Assembly: GCF_002224675.1 (NCBI RefSeq)
Contig: NZ_NMPZ01000001.1
Span: 124,001-188,000 of the forward strand
Reading direction: 5' to 3'
Source of the DNA: Segatella copri
GTDB lineage: Bacteria; Bacteroidota; Bacteroidia; Bacteroidales; Bacteroidaceae
Length of the DNA stretch: 64,000 bases
Position numbers and translations under genes: made by a program. The notes under the pieces were generated by a model. The model was given only the letters and a program-made list of their open reading frames with translations. It ran no database searches and had not been told where the DNA came from. Of this stretch, positions 32,192 through 41,266 are shown one piece after another (position 1 is the first letter of the stretch; each line of letters opens with the position of its first letter).

Positions 32192-32878
32192 ATGAAACGA
32201 TTTTGTATAACAATAATATCATCTATTATAACACTATGCGCAAGTGCGCAGGTGCAATGCGAGGATACCTGCAGTCATGTGCATGGCATAGACCTCAGCC
32301 ACTATCAGGGCAATGTATTCTGGGAAACGGTGGGCGATAACTCCAAGATGGCGTATGTCTATCTGAAGGCTACCGAAGGTGGAACCAATGTAGATAGCAA
32401 ATATAAGCAGAATATTGATCTGGCTCATAGATATGGACTCAAGGTGGGTTCATACCACTTTTATCGTGCCCGTATTCCTCAGGAAACTCAGTTGAAGAAT
32501 TTCAAGGCACAGTGCCGCCCTGGCGACCAGGATCTCTTGCCGATGATCGACGTAGAGACCAAGAGTGGATTGGAAACAGAAGAATTTTGCGACTCACTCT
32601 TCAAGTTCCTGCGTCTCGTGGAAAAGGCATACAGGCAGAAGCCGCTCATCTATACGGGTGCCAACTTCTATGACCATTATCTCTTGGGAAAGCTCGACAG
32701 CTACAAGCTGATGATAGCACAATATACCAAGCGAGAACCAGTGCTCAAGGATGGAAGAGACTTTGAAATGTGGCAATATACCGGTAAAGGAAAACTGAAC
32801 GGTATCAATGGCTACGTGGATAAGAGCAGATTCATGGGCAGGCATCGATTGAGAGAGATTAGATTCAGACACAGATAA
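32192..32878 (+). CDS. Secreted GH25 lysozyme (228 aa)
   Basis: Signal peptide MKRFCITIISSIITLCASAQ. The domain has the GH25 opening HGIDLSHYQGNV (Asp34), the catalytic PMIDVETKSG (Asp120, Glu122) and WQYTGKGKLNGINGYVD near the end. GH25 enzymes cleave the MurNAc-GlcNAc bond of peptidoglycan. Normal length for a single-domain secreted member, with a short basic tail. The -7 promoter box lies 5 bp from the ATG, suggesting a leaderless or nearly leaderless mRNA. Confidence 0.92.
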   Translation: MKRFCITIISSIITLCASAQVQCEDTCSHVHGIDLSHYQGNVFWETVGDNSKMAYVYLKATEGGTNVDSKYKQNIDLAHRYGLKVGSYHFYRARIPQETQLKNFKAQCRPGDQDLLPMIDVETKSGLETEEFCDSLFKFLRLVEKAYRQKPLIYTGANFYDHYLLGKLDSYKLMIAQYTKREPVLKDGRDFEMWQYTGKGKLNGINGYVDKSRFMGRHRLREIRFRHR

Positions 32879-32995
32879 GGCATTGTAACTTTGAACTTGG
32901 AGCTTTGAACTTGATGATTAGTTTCAAGGTAAAGAGTGAATAAGGTCTGAAAGCATAGAAACGATTTTAGTAAAATATAAACTTTAAATAAAACT

Positions 32996-34246
32996 ATGGC
33001 AATTATTAAATGTCCAGAATGTGGCCGCCAGATCAGTGATAAGGCTCCAACCTGTCCTAGTTGTGGCGTTGAGATAGCTGGAAAAATCACCAAATGCCCT
33101 CATTGCGGTGAGGTTTATTTCAGCAGTCAGGAGATGTGTCCAAACTGCCATGAGATAGCAGTGGGGGTAACTCGTCCTCTTGCGGAAGCAACATCACCGG
33201 TGTCGTCTGCAGCATCGTCTGCAACACCGCAGGCTCCTGCGGCTCCAACAACTCCTTCAGCCCCTCCTACCCCTCCTGTCCCACCAGTACCTCCTGTACG
33301 TCGTCCTGGTGTTGCTGCGAATGGAAATGATGGCGGAGAGGGCAATACTCCTCAGGAACCACAGAAGAAAAAGAACACCCGCTCTATCTTCATCATCTCA
33401 TTCATCTTTGCTGCCTTGGCGTGTGGCATTATGTATTACTTCTACGACAGTGCCAATCGCAACAAGGAGATGGAAGCTTATGAGTATGCGATGCAAAGCA
33501 GCGATCCGATGGTACTGCAGAGTTATCTCGATACCTACAAGGATGCAGATGAAGCACATCGCGATTCCATCATGGCTCATCTAGACCTGTTGAAGCAGAA
33601 CGACCAGGATTGGACCAATGCGGTAGTGAGCGGATCGAAAGAAGCTCTGGAGGATTATCTCCAGAAGTATCCTAACAGTTTGCACAAACAGGAAGCTTTG
33701 CTTAAAATAGATTCCCTCGACTGGAATGTAGCTAAGGCTGCAGATACAGCTGATGCCTATCAGGCATACCTGAATGCTCATACAGATGGTGCTCATATCG
33801 AAGAGGCTGAAAATGCCTTGAAGAAGGTGAAGAGCCGTGACCTCCAGCCAGAAGAAAAGCAGATGGTGAGCGGATTGTTCCGTCAGTTCTTCCAGAGCAT
33901 CAATTCCCGTAATGCGGATGGATTGACAGCTACCTGCGAGGATATTCTCTCTTCCCTGCTTGGTAAGAACTCGGCTACCAAGGCTGATGTCGTTACCTTT
34001 ATGGATAAGCTCTATAAAGACAATGTTGCCAATATGAACTGGCACATCAACAACGACTACCAGATCAAGAAGCGCGAGGTTGGCGATGAGGAATATGAGT
34101 ATCAGGTACAGTTCTCTGCCCGTCAGGACGTAGATATGACAGATGGCTCGAAGAAGGAACAGCTCTTTAAGATTTCTGCAGTTGTTTCACCTGATGGCAA
34201 AGTTTCTGCCTTCAATATGAACAAGGTTTCTGAGCCACAGCAATAG
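32996..34246 (+). CDS. Zinc-ribbon, Pro-rich, single-span membrane protein (416 aa)
   Basis: Two zinc ribbons in the first 55 residues (CPECGRQISDKAPTCPSCG and CPHCGEVYFSSQEMCPNC), then a Pro/Ala-rich linker to about 120. A membrane span near 130-150 (IFIISFIFAALACGIMYYFY) precedes a 265-residue part with repeated helical segments (ALEDYLQKYPNS, AYQAYLNAHTDG) and a mixed C-terminal domain. With the ribbons inside, the C-terminal part would be in the periplasm. Such zinc-ribbon plus TM proteins are common in Bacteroidales but uncharacterised. The large Pro tract is GC-rich and may vary in length. Confidence 0.75.
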   Translation: MAIIKCPECGRQISDKAPTCPSCGVEIAGKITKCPHCGEVYFSSQEMCPNCHEIAVGVTRPLAEATSPVSSAASSATPQAPAAPTTPSAPPTPPVPPVPPVRRPGVAANGNDGGEGNTPQEPQKKKNTRSIFIISFIFAALACGIMYYFYDSANRNKEMEAYEYAMQSSDPMVLQSYLDTYKDADEAHRDSIMAHLDLLKQNDQDWTNAVVSGSKEALEDYLQKYPNSLHKQEALLKIDSLDWNVAKAADTADAYQAYLNAHTDGAHIEEAENALKKVKSRDLQPEEKQMVSGLFRQFFQSINSRNADGLTATCEDILSSLLGKNSATKADVVTFMDKLYKDNVANMNWHINNDYQIKKREVGDEEYEYQVQFSARQDVDMTDGSKKEQLFKISAVVSPDGKVSAFNMNKVSEPQQ

Positions 34247-34320
34247 AATTGTTCTGATTAAAAGATTCGTAGTTCTAAAACAATATAAAAGAATCATAAG
34301 ATTCAAAAACAATATAAAAA

Positions 34321-34366
34321 GAAAGCTCCGATGGATTTGTTGAGTCCATCGGAGCTTTCTTTTTTC
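34321..34366. terminator. Bidirectional terminator
   Basis: GAAAGCTCCGATGGA/TCCATCGGAGCTTTC, a perfect 15-bp stem with T-run on one side and A-run on the other, between convergent genes. Confidence 0.92.
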
Positions 34367-34369
34367 CTT

Positions 34370-35149
34370 TTACTTTGCTTCCTTCATCTGTCGGAGCAAT
34401 TCCTTCTGTTTTTCATTCAGACCAGTAGGCAACTTCACGTTATAGGTAATCATCAGATCGCCGAAGGTTCCATCACCTCTGTCATAACCCTTGCCGCGAA
34501 CACGTACCTTGGTACCATTCTGGGTTTCCGGTTTGATTTTCAGTTTAATCTTTGAACCATTGCTCAATGTGATGATACCCTCACCACCGAGCAGTGCGGT
34601 GTACATGTCGATATTCACATTCATGTTCATCTCGCCGGTATTCGTTCTGCCGCTACGGCCACCGCAGCCGCCGTTACATCCGCCTGTACCATATTCAGCA
34701 CCGGCACCGAAACCAGCACCTGCTCCGCCGAATCCGCCAAAGCCACCGAAACCGGCACCTTGTGAACCACGGGCACGACCTCCGCCGAAGAGATTTTCGA
34801 AGAAGCTGGAGAAACCGCCTCCTCCACCACCGAAGCTGCTGAAGTCGAAGCCTTCGAATGGATTTCCACCAGCGGCACCTCCGCCGGCAGCACCATCATA
34901 GCCTCCACCACCGAAGCCTCCTACATTCTTCCACTGTTCACCGTACTGGTCGTACTTAGCACGCTTGTCCGGATCGGAAATCACCTCATACGCCTCGTTC
35001 AGCGCCTGGAACTTAGCCTTTGCCTTTGGGTCGTTAGGATGCAAATCCGGATGAAACTGTTTAGCACGCTTGCGATATGCAGCGCGCACATCCTTCTGCG
35101 GGATGTTCTTATCTACACCGAGAATCTTGTAATAATCTACAAATGCCAT
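34370..35149 (-). CDS. DnaJ/CbpA-like J-domain protein (259 aa)
   Basis: N-terminal J domain with [17 protein letters not shown] and the HPD in [11 protein letters not shown]. Next is a long Gly/Phe region ([32 protein letters not shown]), one small Cys/Gly patch (CNGGCGG) in place of the full zinc finger, and a shortened C-terminal substrate domain ([37 protein letters not shown]). It stimulates DnaK ATPase by family. ATG 35149 has a strong AGGAGGT; an upstream in-frame extension lacks this. Not linked to dnaK here. The lack of the zinc finger makes it CbpA-like rather than DnaJ. Confidence 0.9.
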   Translation of the reverse strand: MAFVDYYKILGVDKNIPQKDVRAAYRKRAKQFHPDLHPNDPKAKAKFQALNEAYEVISDPDKRAKYDQYGEQWKNVGGFGGGGYDGAAGGGAAGGNPFEGFDFSSFGGGGGGFSSFFENLFGGGRARGSQGAGFGGFGGFGGAGAGFGAGAEYGTGGCNGGCGGRSGRTNTGEMNMNVNIDMYTALLGGEGIITLSNGSKIKLKIKPETQNGTKVRVRGKGYDRGDGTFGDLMITYNVKLPTGLNEKQKELLRQMKEAK

Positions 35150-35223
35150 AGTATAATACCTCCTATTTTTATGATTTTTATAAGAATCCAACAAAAAGTA
35201 TGCCGTAATTGCCAACTTTTTTG

Positions 35224-35231
35224 TAATTTTG
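35224..35231 (+). promoter_or_regulatory. -7 box for 5'-nucleotidase gene
   Basis: TAATTTTG 31 bp before ATG 35262, matching the Bacteroidetes -7 consensus. Confidence 0.55.
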
Positions 35232-35261
35232 CAGTTGAAACAAATAAATTCGAGAAAAAGT

Positions 35262-37025
35262 ATGAAAAAGTTATTCGCAGCGCTCTTGTTGGCGCTCACT
35301 TTTAATTCGCAGGCAATGGCTCAGCCGCGCACCGTCAAACTCAGAGTGATTCAGACGAGTGATGTCCATGGTTCTTTCTTCCCATACGATTTCATCAATC
35401 GCAAACCGAAGGCAGGAACCCTGGCACGTGTATCCTCTTATGTAAACGATCTGCGCAAGACCTATAAGGACAATGTCATCCTCCTGGAGAATGGCGATAT
35501 CCTTCAGGGACAACCTACCTGCTACTTCTATAATTATATCAACACCCAGGCTCGTAATGTAGCAGCTGATGTAGTCAACTATATGAAGTATGATGCCCAG
35601 GCTTTCGGTAATCACGATGTAGAGACAGGTCATGCGGTTTATGATAAGTGGATCAAGGAGTTAAACTGCCCGGTGCTGGGTGCCAACATCATTGATACCA
35701 AGACCGGTGAGCCTTATGTGAAGCCTTATATCATCCTGAACCGTGAGGGTGTGAAGATAGCCGTTCTCGGTATGTTGACTCCAGCTATTCCTAACTGGCT
35801 GACAGAGAATCTCTGGAGCGGAATGAAGTTTGAGAATATGGTGACCTGTGCCCGTAAATGGATGAAGATTATCCAGGAGAAGGAGAAGCCGGACGTTGTC
35901 ATCGGAGTCTTCCACAGCGGTAAGGATGGCGGTATTGTCACTCCCGAATATGAGGAGGATGCCTCCCTGCGGGTAGCAAAGGAGGTGCCAGGCTTCGACA
36001 TGGTACTCTTCGGACATGACCATACCCGCTGCAATGAGACGATCCTGAATGTGGAAGGTAAGCCTGTGGTGTGTCTCGACCCTGCCAATAATGCACTGAA
36101 TGTGGCAGATGCCGAGGTGACCATTACCCTGAACAAGAAGAAGGTGAATGGCAAAAAACAGTATGTTGTGACAGACAAGAAGATAGTTGGCAGTCTGCCA
36201 GATGTGACAAAATGTCCTATTGATGAGGATTTCATGAAGGCATTCGAGCCTCAGATTGCAGAAATCAACAAGTTTGTCAGCAAGCAGATCGGAACTTTCA
36301 AGAATACCATTCACAGCCGCGAGTCTTTCTTCGGCAGCTGCGCCTTCAATGACTTCATCCTCAACCTGCAGCTACAGATCACGAATGCTGATATCGCCTT
36401 CAATGCGCCCCTCCAGTTTAATTCCACCATTAATGCGGGACCTATCTATGTTGGTGACATGTTCAATCTCTATAAATATGAGAACCAGCTCTATGTGATG
36501 CGCCTTACAGGTGAGGAGATCCGCAAGCATCTGGAGATGAGCTATGATCTCTGGGTGAATACGATGAAGAGTCCTGAAGACCATCTGCTCCTGCTCGATA
36601 CCCAGACCAAGGGCGATCAGCAGCGTCTGGGCTTCAAGAACCTCTCCTTCAATTTTGACAGTGCTGCCGGCATCGATTATGAGGTAGATGTTACCAAGCC
36701 AGACGGCGAGAAGGTGAAGATTCTGCGTATGAGCAATGGTCAGCCTTTCGATGAGAAGAAGTGGTATAAGGTGGCAGTGAACAGTTATCGCGGCAATGGC
36801 GGCGGAGAGCTCCTCACCCGTGGTGCCGGTATTCCAAAGGATAGTCTGGATAGCAGAATCATCTATCGCAGTGAGCGCGACCAGCGTTACTATCTGATGG
36901 AGGCCATCGAAAAGATGGGAACCGTGGATGCCAAGCCAAACAACAACTGGAAGTTTGTGCCGGAAGCATGGGCCAAGCCTGCAGCCCAGCGTGACTATGA
37001 GTTGCTTTTCGGAAAGAAAAAATAA
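35262..37025 (+). CDS. Secreted 5'-nucleotidase/metallophosphatase (587 aa)
   Basis: Signal peptide [20 protein letters not shown]. The N-terminal calcineurin-like domain has the metal motifs [36 protein letters not shown] and VLFGHDHT. The C-terminal 5'-nucleotidase domain starts about residue 340 ([14 protein letters not shown]) and includes the substrate-binding aromatic region near [15 protein letters not shown]. Enzymes of this family (UshA/CpdB type) hydrolyse nucleotides, UDP-sugars or 2',3'-cyclic nucleotides in the periplasm. It is followed after 6 bp by nudC, suggesting a joint role in nucleotide or NAD breakdown. Confidence 0.92.
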   Translation: MKKLFAALLLALTFNSQAMAQPRTVKLRVIQTSDVHGSFFPYDFINRKPKAGTLARVSSYVNDLRKTYKDNVILLENGDILQGQPTCYFYNYINTQARNVAADVVNYMKYDAQAFGNHDVETGHAVYDKWIKELNCPVLGANIIDTKTGEPYVKPYIILNREGVKIAVLGMLTPAIPNWLTENLWSGMKFENMVTCARKWMKIIQEKEKPDVVIGVFHSGKDGGIVTPEYEEDASLRVAKEVPGFDMVLFGHDHTRCNETILNVEGKPVVCLDPANNALNVADAEVTITLNKKKVNGKKQYVVTDKKIVGSLPDVTKCPIDEDFMKAFEPQIAEINKFVSKQIGTFKNTIHSRESFFGSCAFNDFILNLQLQITNADIAFNAPLQFNSTINAGPIYVGDMFNLYKYENQLYVMRLTGEEIRKHLEMSYDLWVNTMKSPEDHLLLLDTQTKGDQQRLGFKNLSFNFDSAAGIDYEVDVTKPDGEKVKILRMSNGQPFDEKKWYKVAVNSYRGNGGGELLTRGAGIPKDSLDSRIIYRSERDQRYYLMEAIEKMGTVDAKPNNNWKFVPEAWAKPAAQRDYELLFGKKK

Positions 37026-37031
37026 TAGATT

Positions 37032-37805
37032 ATGAAGTATTGGTTTATATTTTGCAAGACAGATATCTTGCTCGAGAAGAGAGAAGATGGAACCTATACG
37101 ATTCCATGTAGTGAGGAAAGTCCGGTAGCAACCAAGCCTTGGACCCATATCCTCAACATCACACCGATGAATGACGGTACGGAAGTGAAGACTTTCACCA
37201 TTCCAGAGCCCGTAACCGACAATCCGAAATATGAGATGTGCGGTTTGCGTCCTAGCTTTTACAAGCTCTCCCCAGAGTTGTATCAGAAAGCGGGAAAATG
37301 TCAGGAACTGAACTATTGGGATATGAACACCCAGTTTTGCGGTGTATGCGGTTCACCTATGAAGATGTCAACGGATATCAGTAAGAAGTGTACCGAGTGT
37401 GGCAAGTCTGTCTGGCCCTCTCTCGCTACAGCCATCATCGTTCTTATCAAGAAGGGCGATCAGGTGCTGCTGGTTCATGCCCGCAACTTCAAGGGTAACT
37501 TCGATTCCCTGGTAGCCGGTTTTGTGGAAACAGGTGAGAGTCTGGAGGAAGCTGTTCATCGTGAGGTGATGGAAGAAACCGGTCTGACCATCAAGAACCT
37601 CAAGTATTTCGGTTCCCAGCCATGGCCGTACCCAAGTGGCTTGATGGTAGGATATACAGCCGAATATGTAGATGGTGAGATTCATCTTCAGAAGGAAGAG
37701 CTTTCCCGCGGCAAATGGTTCAGCAAGGACAATCTCCCTGTTCTGCCGGAGAAATTGTCGATTGCCCGCAAACTCATTGATGCTTGGCTAGAGAATAGAA
37801 TATAA
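37032..37805 (+). CDS. nudC: NAD(H) pyrophosphatase/decapping-type Nudix hydrolase (257 aa)
   Basis: Has a four-Cys zinc ribbon (CGVCGSPMKMSTDISKKCTECG, near residues 102-125) and a full Nudix box (GFVETGESLEEAVHREVMEE then TG). It also carries the NudC-specific SQPWPYPSGLMVGY segment, which includes the SQPWPFPxS motif. NudC cleaves NAD(H) to NMN(H) and AMP and removes NAD caps from RNA. Its N-terminal domain is shorter and less conserved, as usual. It lies 6 bp after the nucleotidase stop, so is co-transcribed; the AMP and NMN it makes are typical nucleotidase substrates, although the two proteins would be in different compartments. Confidence 0.92.
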   Translation: MKYWFIFCKTDILLEKREDGTYTIPCSEESPVATKPWTHILNITPMNDGTEVKTFTIPEPVTDNPKYEMCGLRPSFYKLSPELYQKAGKCQELNYWDMNTQFCGVCGSPMKMSTDISKKCTECGKSVWPSLATAIIVLIKKGDQVLLVHARNFKGNFDSLVAGFVETGESLEEAVHREVMEETGLTIKNLKYFGSQPWPYPSGLMVGYTAEYVDGEIHLQKEELSRGKWFSKDNLPVLPEKLSIARKLIDAWLENRI

Positions 37806-37885
37806 ACTTTCGCAAGCAGACTATACTCGCCCTAGACTAATGATAAGTATAGGGTAGAATCTTGAAATTAAGAAATACAGAAGAG

Positions 37886-39064
37886 ATGAAAGAAAAACTT
37901 TGGAATGCGAATTACATCAAGGTGATGACCACCAACTTTCTGCTCTACTTTTCCTTCTATCTCCTTACCCCACTCCTCCCACTCTATCTGAGTGAAACTT
38001 TCGGGGCTACGAAGGATGTGATAGGCATTGTTCTGAGCGGATATACGGTGGCGGCACTCATCATCCGTCCGTTTAGCGGATATGTGGTGGATGGATTTTC
38101 CCGCAAGAAAGTGCTGATGGTCTGTCTGACGGCTTTTGCCATCTTCTTTGCAGGATACATAGCAGCCAGTACCATCCTGATGTTTGCCATCTGCCGAACC
38201 CTGCATGGTGGACCTTTCGGAGCGGTAACTGTTGCCAACAGTACCTGTGCCATCGATGTCTTGCCATCGAGCAGACGCAATGAGGGTATCGGTCTTTATG
38301 GATTGAGCAATAACTTCGCCATGGCGATAGCCCCTTCCATCGGTATCTATCTGCACAATCTGGTGGGTAGTTATATGGTACTTTTCTGGATAGCCTTTGT
38401 GGTAGCCATTGCTTCTGTAGTGATAGCTGGAACGGTGAAACTCCCAGAGAAGGAAATCATCAGAAACAAGGAGAAGCTCTCGCTCGACCGCTTCTTCCTG
38501 ACCCGCGCCTGGCTGTTGGCCATCAACATCTGTATGTTTGGTTTCTGCTGGGGTGTATTGAGCAACTATCTCGCCATTTACAGTAAGGAGGAATTAGGCA
38601 TTACCGGAGGAACGGGTACCTATTTTGCAATCCTCTCTATGGGATTGTTCATGAGCAGATTGCAAGGCAGAAAGGCTTTGAGTCAGGGTAAGCTGACCCA
38701 GAATGCTGCCGAAGGAATGCTGATATCGCTCGTTGGTTTTACGATATTCGTAGCCATCAAGCATCCGATTGCCTACTATCTTTCAGCTGCATTGATAGGA
38801 TTGGGAAATGGTCACCTGTACCCAGCCTTCTTGAATATGTTTATCAATGTAGCCCGCCACGATCAGCGTGGTACAGCCAACAGCAGTATTCTGACCGGTT
38901 GGGATCTGGGATTCGGAATCGGTTGCCTTCTGGGTGGTGTTGTAGCCGAGCATTTCGGTTATAGTGGTGCCTTCTGGATGGTAGCGGTCGAAAATGCCGC
39001 CGCAGTGGTATTATTCTTTGCTGCCTCCCGGACATTCTTTGAAAAAAGAAGACGAAACGATTAG
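37886..39064 (+). CDS. MFS transporter (392 aa)
   Basis: Twelve predicted spans. The loop 2-3 motif GYVVDGFSRKKVLMV is the MFS motif A variant, and LHGGPFGAVTVANSTCAID and GLYGLSNNFAMAIAPSIGI are typical of drug/metabolite exporters of the YfcJ/arabinose-efflux type. ATG 37886 is preferred to an upstream TTG at 37862. It may share the nudC transcript (80-bp gap, no terminator seen). Substrate unknown. A 14-bp perfect hairpin follows at 39096. Confidence 0.9.
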   Translation: MKEKLWNANYIKVMTTNFLLYFSFYLLTPLLPLYLSETFGATKDVIGIVLSGYTVAALIIRPFSGYVVDGFSRKKVLMVCLTAFAIFFAGYIAASTILMFAICRTLHGGPFGAVTVANSTCAIDVLPSSRRNEGIGLYGLSNNFAMAIAPSIGIYLHNLVGSYMVLFWIAFVVAIASVVIAGTVKLPEKEIIRNKEKLSLDRFFLTRAWLLAINICMFGFCWGVLSNYLAIYSKEELGITGGTGTYFAILSMGLFMSRLQGRKALSQGKLTQNAAEGMLISLVGFTIFVAIKHPIAYYLSAALIGLGNGHLYPAFLNMFINVARHDQRGTANSSILTGWDLGFGIGCLLGGVVAEHFGYSGAFWMVAVENAAAVVLFFAASRTFFEKRRRND

Positions 39065-39095
39065 CAAAGGAATAAAAAAGTATAAGTTTTTTCCA

Positions 39096-39134
39096 GGTAA
39101 AAGTTTAGCTTCCATTAAGGGCTAAACTTTTACC
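39096..39134 (+). terminator. Hairpin after MFS gene
   Basis: GGTAAAAGTTTAGC (39096-39109) pairs perfectly with GCTAAACTTTTACC (39121-39134), loop 11 nt. The right arm runs into the CCTTAAGG dyad array, so it is also the first member of that array. Confidence 0.65.
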
Positions 39135-39212
39135 CTTAAGGCTAGAAATATTTTCCCTTAAGGGAAATTATATTTTTCCTTAAGGATAAATCTTTTTTTC
39201 CTTAAGGGTAGT
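39113..39212. repeat. CCTTAAGG dyad array, 22-bp period
   Basis: CCTTAAGG occurs at 39134, 39156, 39178 and 39200, exactly 22 bp apart, with a related CATTAAGG at 39113. Flanking bases extend each dyad but differ between copies (TTTC/GAAA around the second, TTTA/TAGA around the first), so complementarity is kept while sequence changes. Confidence 0.75.
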
Positions 39213-39255
39213 TTACTGCTGGTTTTAAACCGGTATAGAAGTCCAATTAAAGAAA

Positions 39256-39304
39256 AAGAGCATTCGTAAGGATTGTGGAAACAAACCCTTTCGAATGCTC
39301 TTTG
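39256..39304 (-). terminator. Terminator after DUF3127 gene
   Basis: AAAGAGCATTCG and CGAATGCTCTTT form a 12-bp stem; on the minus strand it is followed by a CTTTTTCTTT tract. Confidence 0.7.
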
Positions 39305-39329
39305 CATTTTTCTTACATGCAGTTCTCTC

Positions 39330-39773
39330 TTAGAATGGGAGATCATCTGCGCTGCCACCTGCTGCAGGAGCTGCTGGCTGAGCTGGAGGGAATGGAGCTG
39401 TTGCACCCTGAGCAGGAGCTGGAGCTGCCTGAGGAGCCGCACTTACTGGAGGGAATGGAGAACCAACAGGCTGCATGCCACCCTGCATAGCAGCAACAGC
39501 ATTAGGATCTACACGCTGAATATTCCAAGCGCGGACACTGTTGAACCAACGACCATTATATTCGTGTGCATCCAAATCAAAAGAAACCAAAAGTTCCTCA
39601 CCACTCTGGATGTTGAACTGAGCAATACGGTCTGCACCGAAAACATCGAAGCAAAGCTTCTTTGGATACTGCTCATGAGTTTCAATGACATAAGACTGAG
39701 CCTTCCACTCACCTCTTGCTGAAACGCCGCTTTTTTCTGGTAAAACGGCAATTACCTTTCCTTGTAATTCCAT
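39330..39773 (-). CDS. DUF3127 OB-fold protein with SSB-like tail (147 aa)
   Basis: MELQGKVIAVLPEKSGVSAR, then KKLCFDVFGADRIAQF and VRAWNIQRVD identify DUF3127, a Bacteroidetes family with an OB-like beta-barrel (residues 1-95). A Pro/Ala/Gln/Gly linker follows (APQAAPAPAQGATAPFPPAQ), and the protein ends GSADDLPF. That layout, OB fold plus disordered linker plus acidic DD-L-P-F tip, is the same as in single-stranded DNA-binding protein, where the tip recruits repair and replication proteins. Monocistronic, with a terminator at 39256-39304. Confidence 0.85.
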   Translation of the reverse strand: MELQGKVIAVLPEKSGVSARGEWKAQSYVIETHEQYPKKLCFDVFGADRIAQFNIQSGEELLVSFDLDAHEYNGRWFNSVRAWNIQRVDPNAVAAMQGGMQPVGSPFPPVSAAPQAAPAPAQGATAPFPPAQPAAPAAGGSADDLPF

Positions 39774-39944
39774 ATTATTATTTTAAAAATTGTTTCAATC
39801 CTTCGCCTGCCAAGCCCCATTTTCATCGAGAATCAAAAGATGTATGAAGAGGCTCAAAAACGAGTGAATCTATCTGTTATTTTTCTTTCTGACTGCGAAA
39901 TTACTAAAAATAGTTTTAAAACAAAAACATTTCTTCGATTATTT

Positions 39945-39975
39945 TTGTCTATCCCCAATATTTTTTGTATTTTTG
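39945..39975 (+). promoter_or_regulatory. dnaN operon promoter
   Basis: TTG 39945-39947, 20-bp spacer, TATTTTTG 39968-39975, about 105 bp before dnaN. Confidence 0.7.
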
Positions 39976-40080
39976 TGCTCATAATTGCGCAAATGCTCCA
40001 ATTTACCCATCAAGTAAGGAGCATCAGCAATGAAAATGAGATAAGTAATATAGAAAATTAATAATATAAAATAACGACTC

Positions 40081-41202
40081 ATGAGATTTACAGTTTCAAG
40101 TTCAGCATTGAACAGCAAGCTCAATATGCTTGCTAAGGTGATTGGCAGCAAGAATTCTCTGCCTATCCTTGACAATTTCCTGTTTCAAGTTGCCAACGGC
40201 GAGATGACCATCACCGCAAGCGACAGTGACAACATCATCAAGAGTACCATCGCTCTCACTGACTGCGATGGCGAAGGCGAGTTCTGCGTTGCCAACCGCG
40301 TCATCCTGGATGCATTGAAGGAGTTGCCTGAGCAGCCTCTCAGCTTCGATGTAGATACAGATAGTTATGCCATTAAGATTGTATATCAGAATGGTCTCTA
40401 TAATTTCACAGGCTTGAATGCTGAAGACTATCCTCCAACACAGGATATGGGTGATGCCTGCACTACCCTCGTCTTGCCAGCACAGGTGCTGATCGACAAT
40501 ATCAACCGTTCTCTCTTTGCAACAGCCAGCGATGAGCTGCGCCCAGTAATGAATGGTATCTATTTCGACCTTACTCCCGAATCGCTTGCCATCGTTGCAA
40601 GTGATGGCCATAAGTTGGTAAGAAGCAAGAACTTCACTGTCAAGAGTGAGACTCCTTCTTCATTCAACCTGCCAAAGAAGCCAGCATCATTGCTGAAGAA
40701 CATTCTGAGCAAGGATGATGAGGCAACCATCAAGTTTGATGCACGCAGAGCTGAGATTCAGTTTAGCGATGGCGTATTGAAATGCCGCCTCATTGATGGT
40801 CGCTATCCTAATTACAACTCAGTGATTCCAGCCAACAACCCATGTGAGATAACCGTAGATCGCAAGGGCTTGCAGAGTGCATTGCGCCGTGTTTTGCCAT
40901 TTGCCAGCGAGAGCAGCCAGCTGATCCGTTTCCATATCGAAAGCGGCCGTTTCGAGGTTTCTTCAGAAGACATCGACTTCTCTACTTCTGCCAAGGAAGT
41001 TTTGGCTTGCGAATATAGCGGTTCCAGCATCAGCATCGGTTTCAAGGGTAGCAGCTTGATGGAAATCCTGGGTAATCTGAACAGCGATCAGGTTGTCTTC
41101 CACTTGGCAGATCCTAGCCGTGCTGGTATTATTGTACCAGCTGAGCAGCCAGAAGACGAGGACATCCTCATGCTCATCATGCCAATGCTCCTTAACGAAT
41201 AA
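40081..41202 (+). CDS. dnaN: DNA polymerase III beta subunit (sliding clamp, 373 aa)
   Basis: Three clamp domains in order. The N-terminus MRFTVSSSALNSKLNMLAKV, the central NRSLFATASDELRPVMNGIY, and RFHIESGRFEVSSEDIDFST with the C-terminal IIVPAEQPEDEDILMLIMPM are typical of DnaN. The ring tethers the polymerase and many repair enzymes to DNA. It is the first gene of a run with an exonuclease, coaBC, DUF4835, recN and a TPR protein. It is not near dnaA here. Confidence 0.97.
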   Translation: MRFTVSSSALNSKLNMLAKVIGSKNSLPILDNFLFQVANGEMTITASDSDNIIKSTIALTDCDGEGEFCVANRVILDALKELPEQPLSFDVDTDSYAIKIVYQNGLYNFTGLNAEDYPPTQDMGDACTTLVLPAQVLIDNINRSLFATASDELRPVMNGIYFDLTPESLAIVASDGHKLVRSKNFTVKSETPSSFNLPKKPASLLKNILSKDDEATIKFDARRAEIQFSDGVLKCRLIDGRYPNYNSVIPANNPCEITVDRKGLQSALRRVLPFASESSQLIRFHIESGRFEVSSEDIDFSTSAKEVLACEYSGSSISIGFKGSSLMEILGNLNSDQVVFHLADPSRAGIIVPAEQPEDEDILMLIMPMLLNE

Positions 41203-41266
41203 GGAGCTTGGTTCATCTAAACACCCCTTCCCTATCAGTAATATATAGTAATAAATACTAGAAGTA

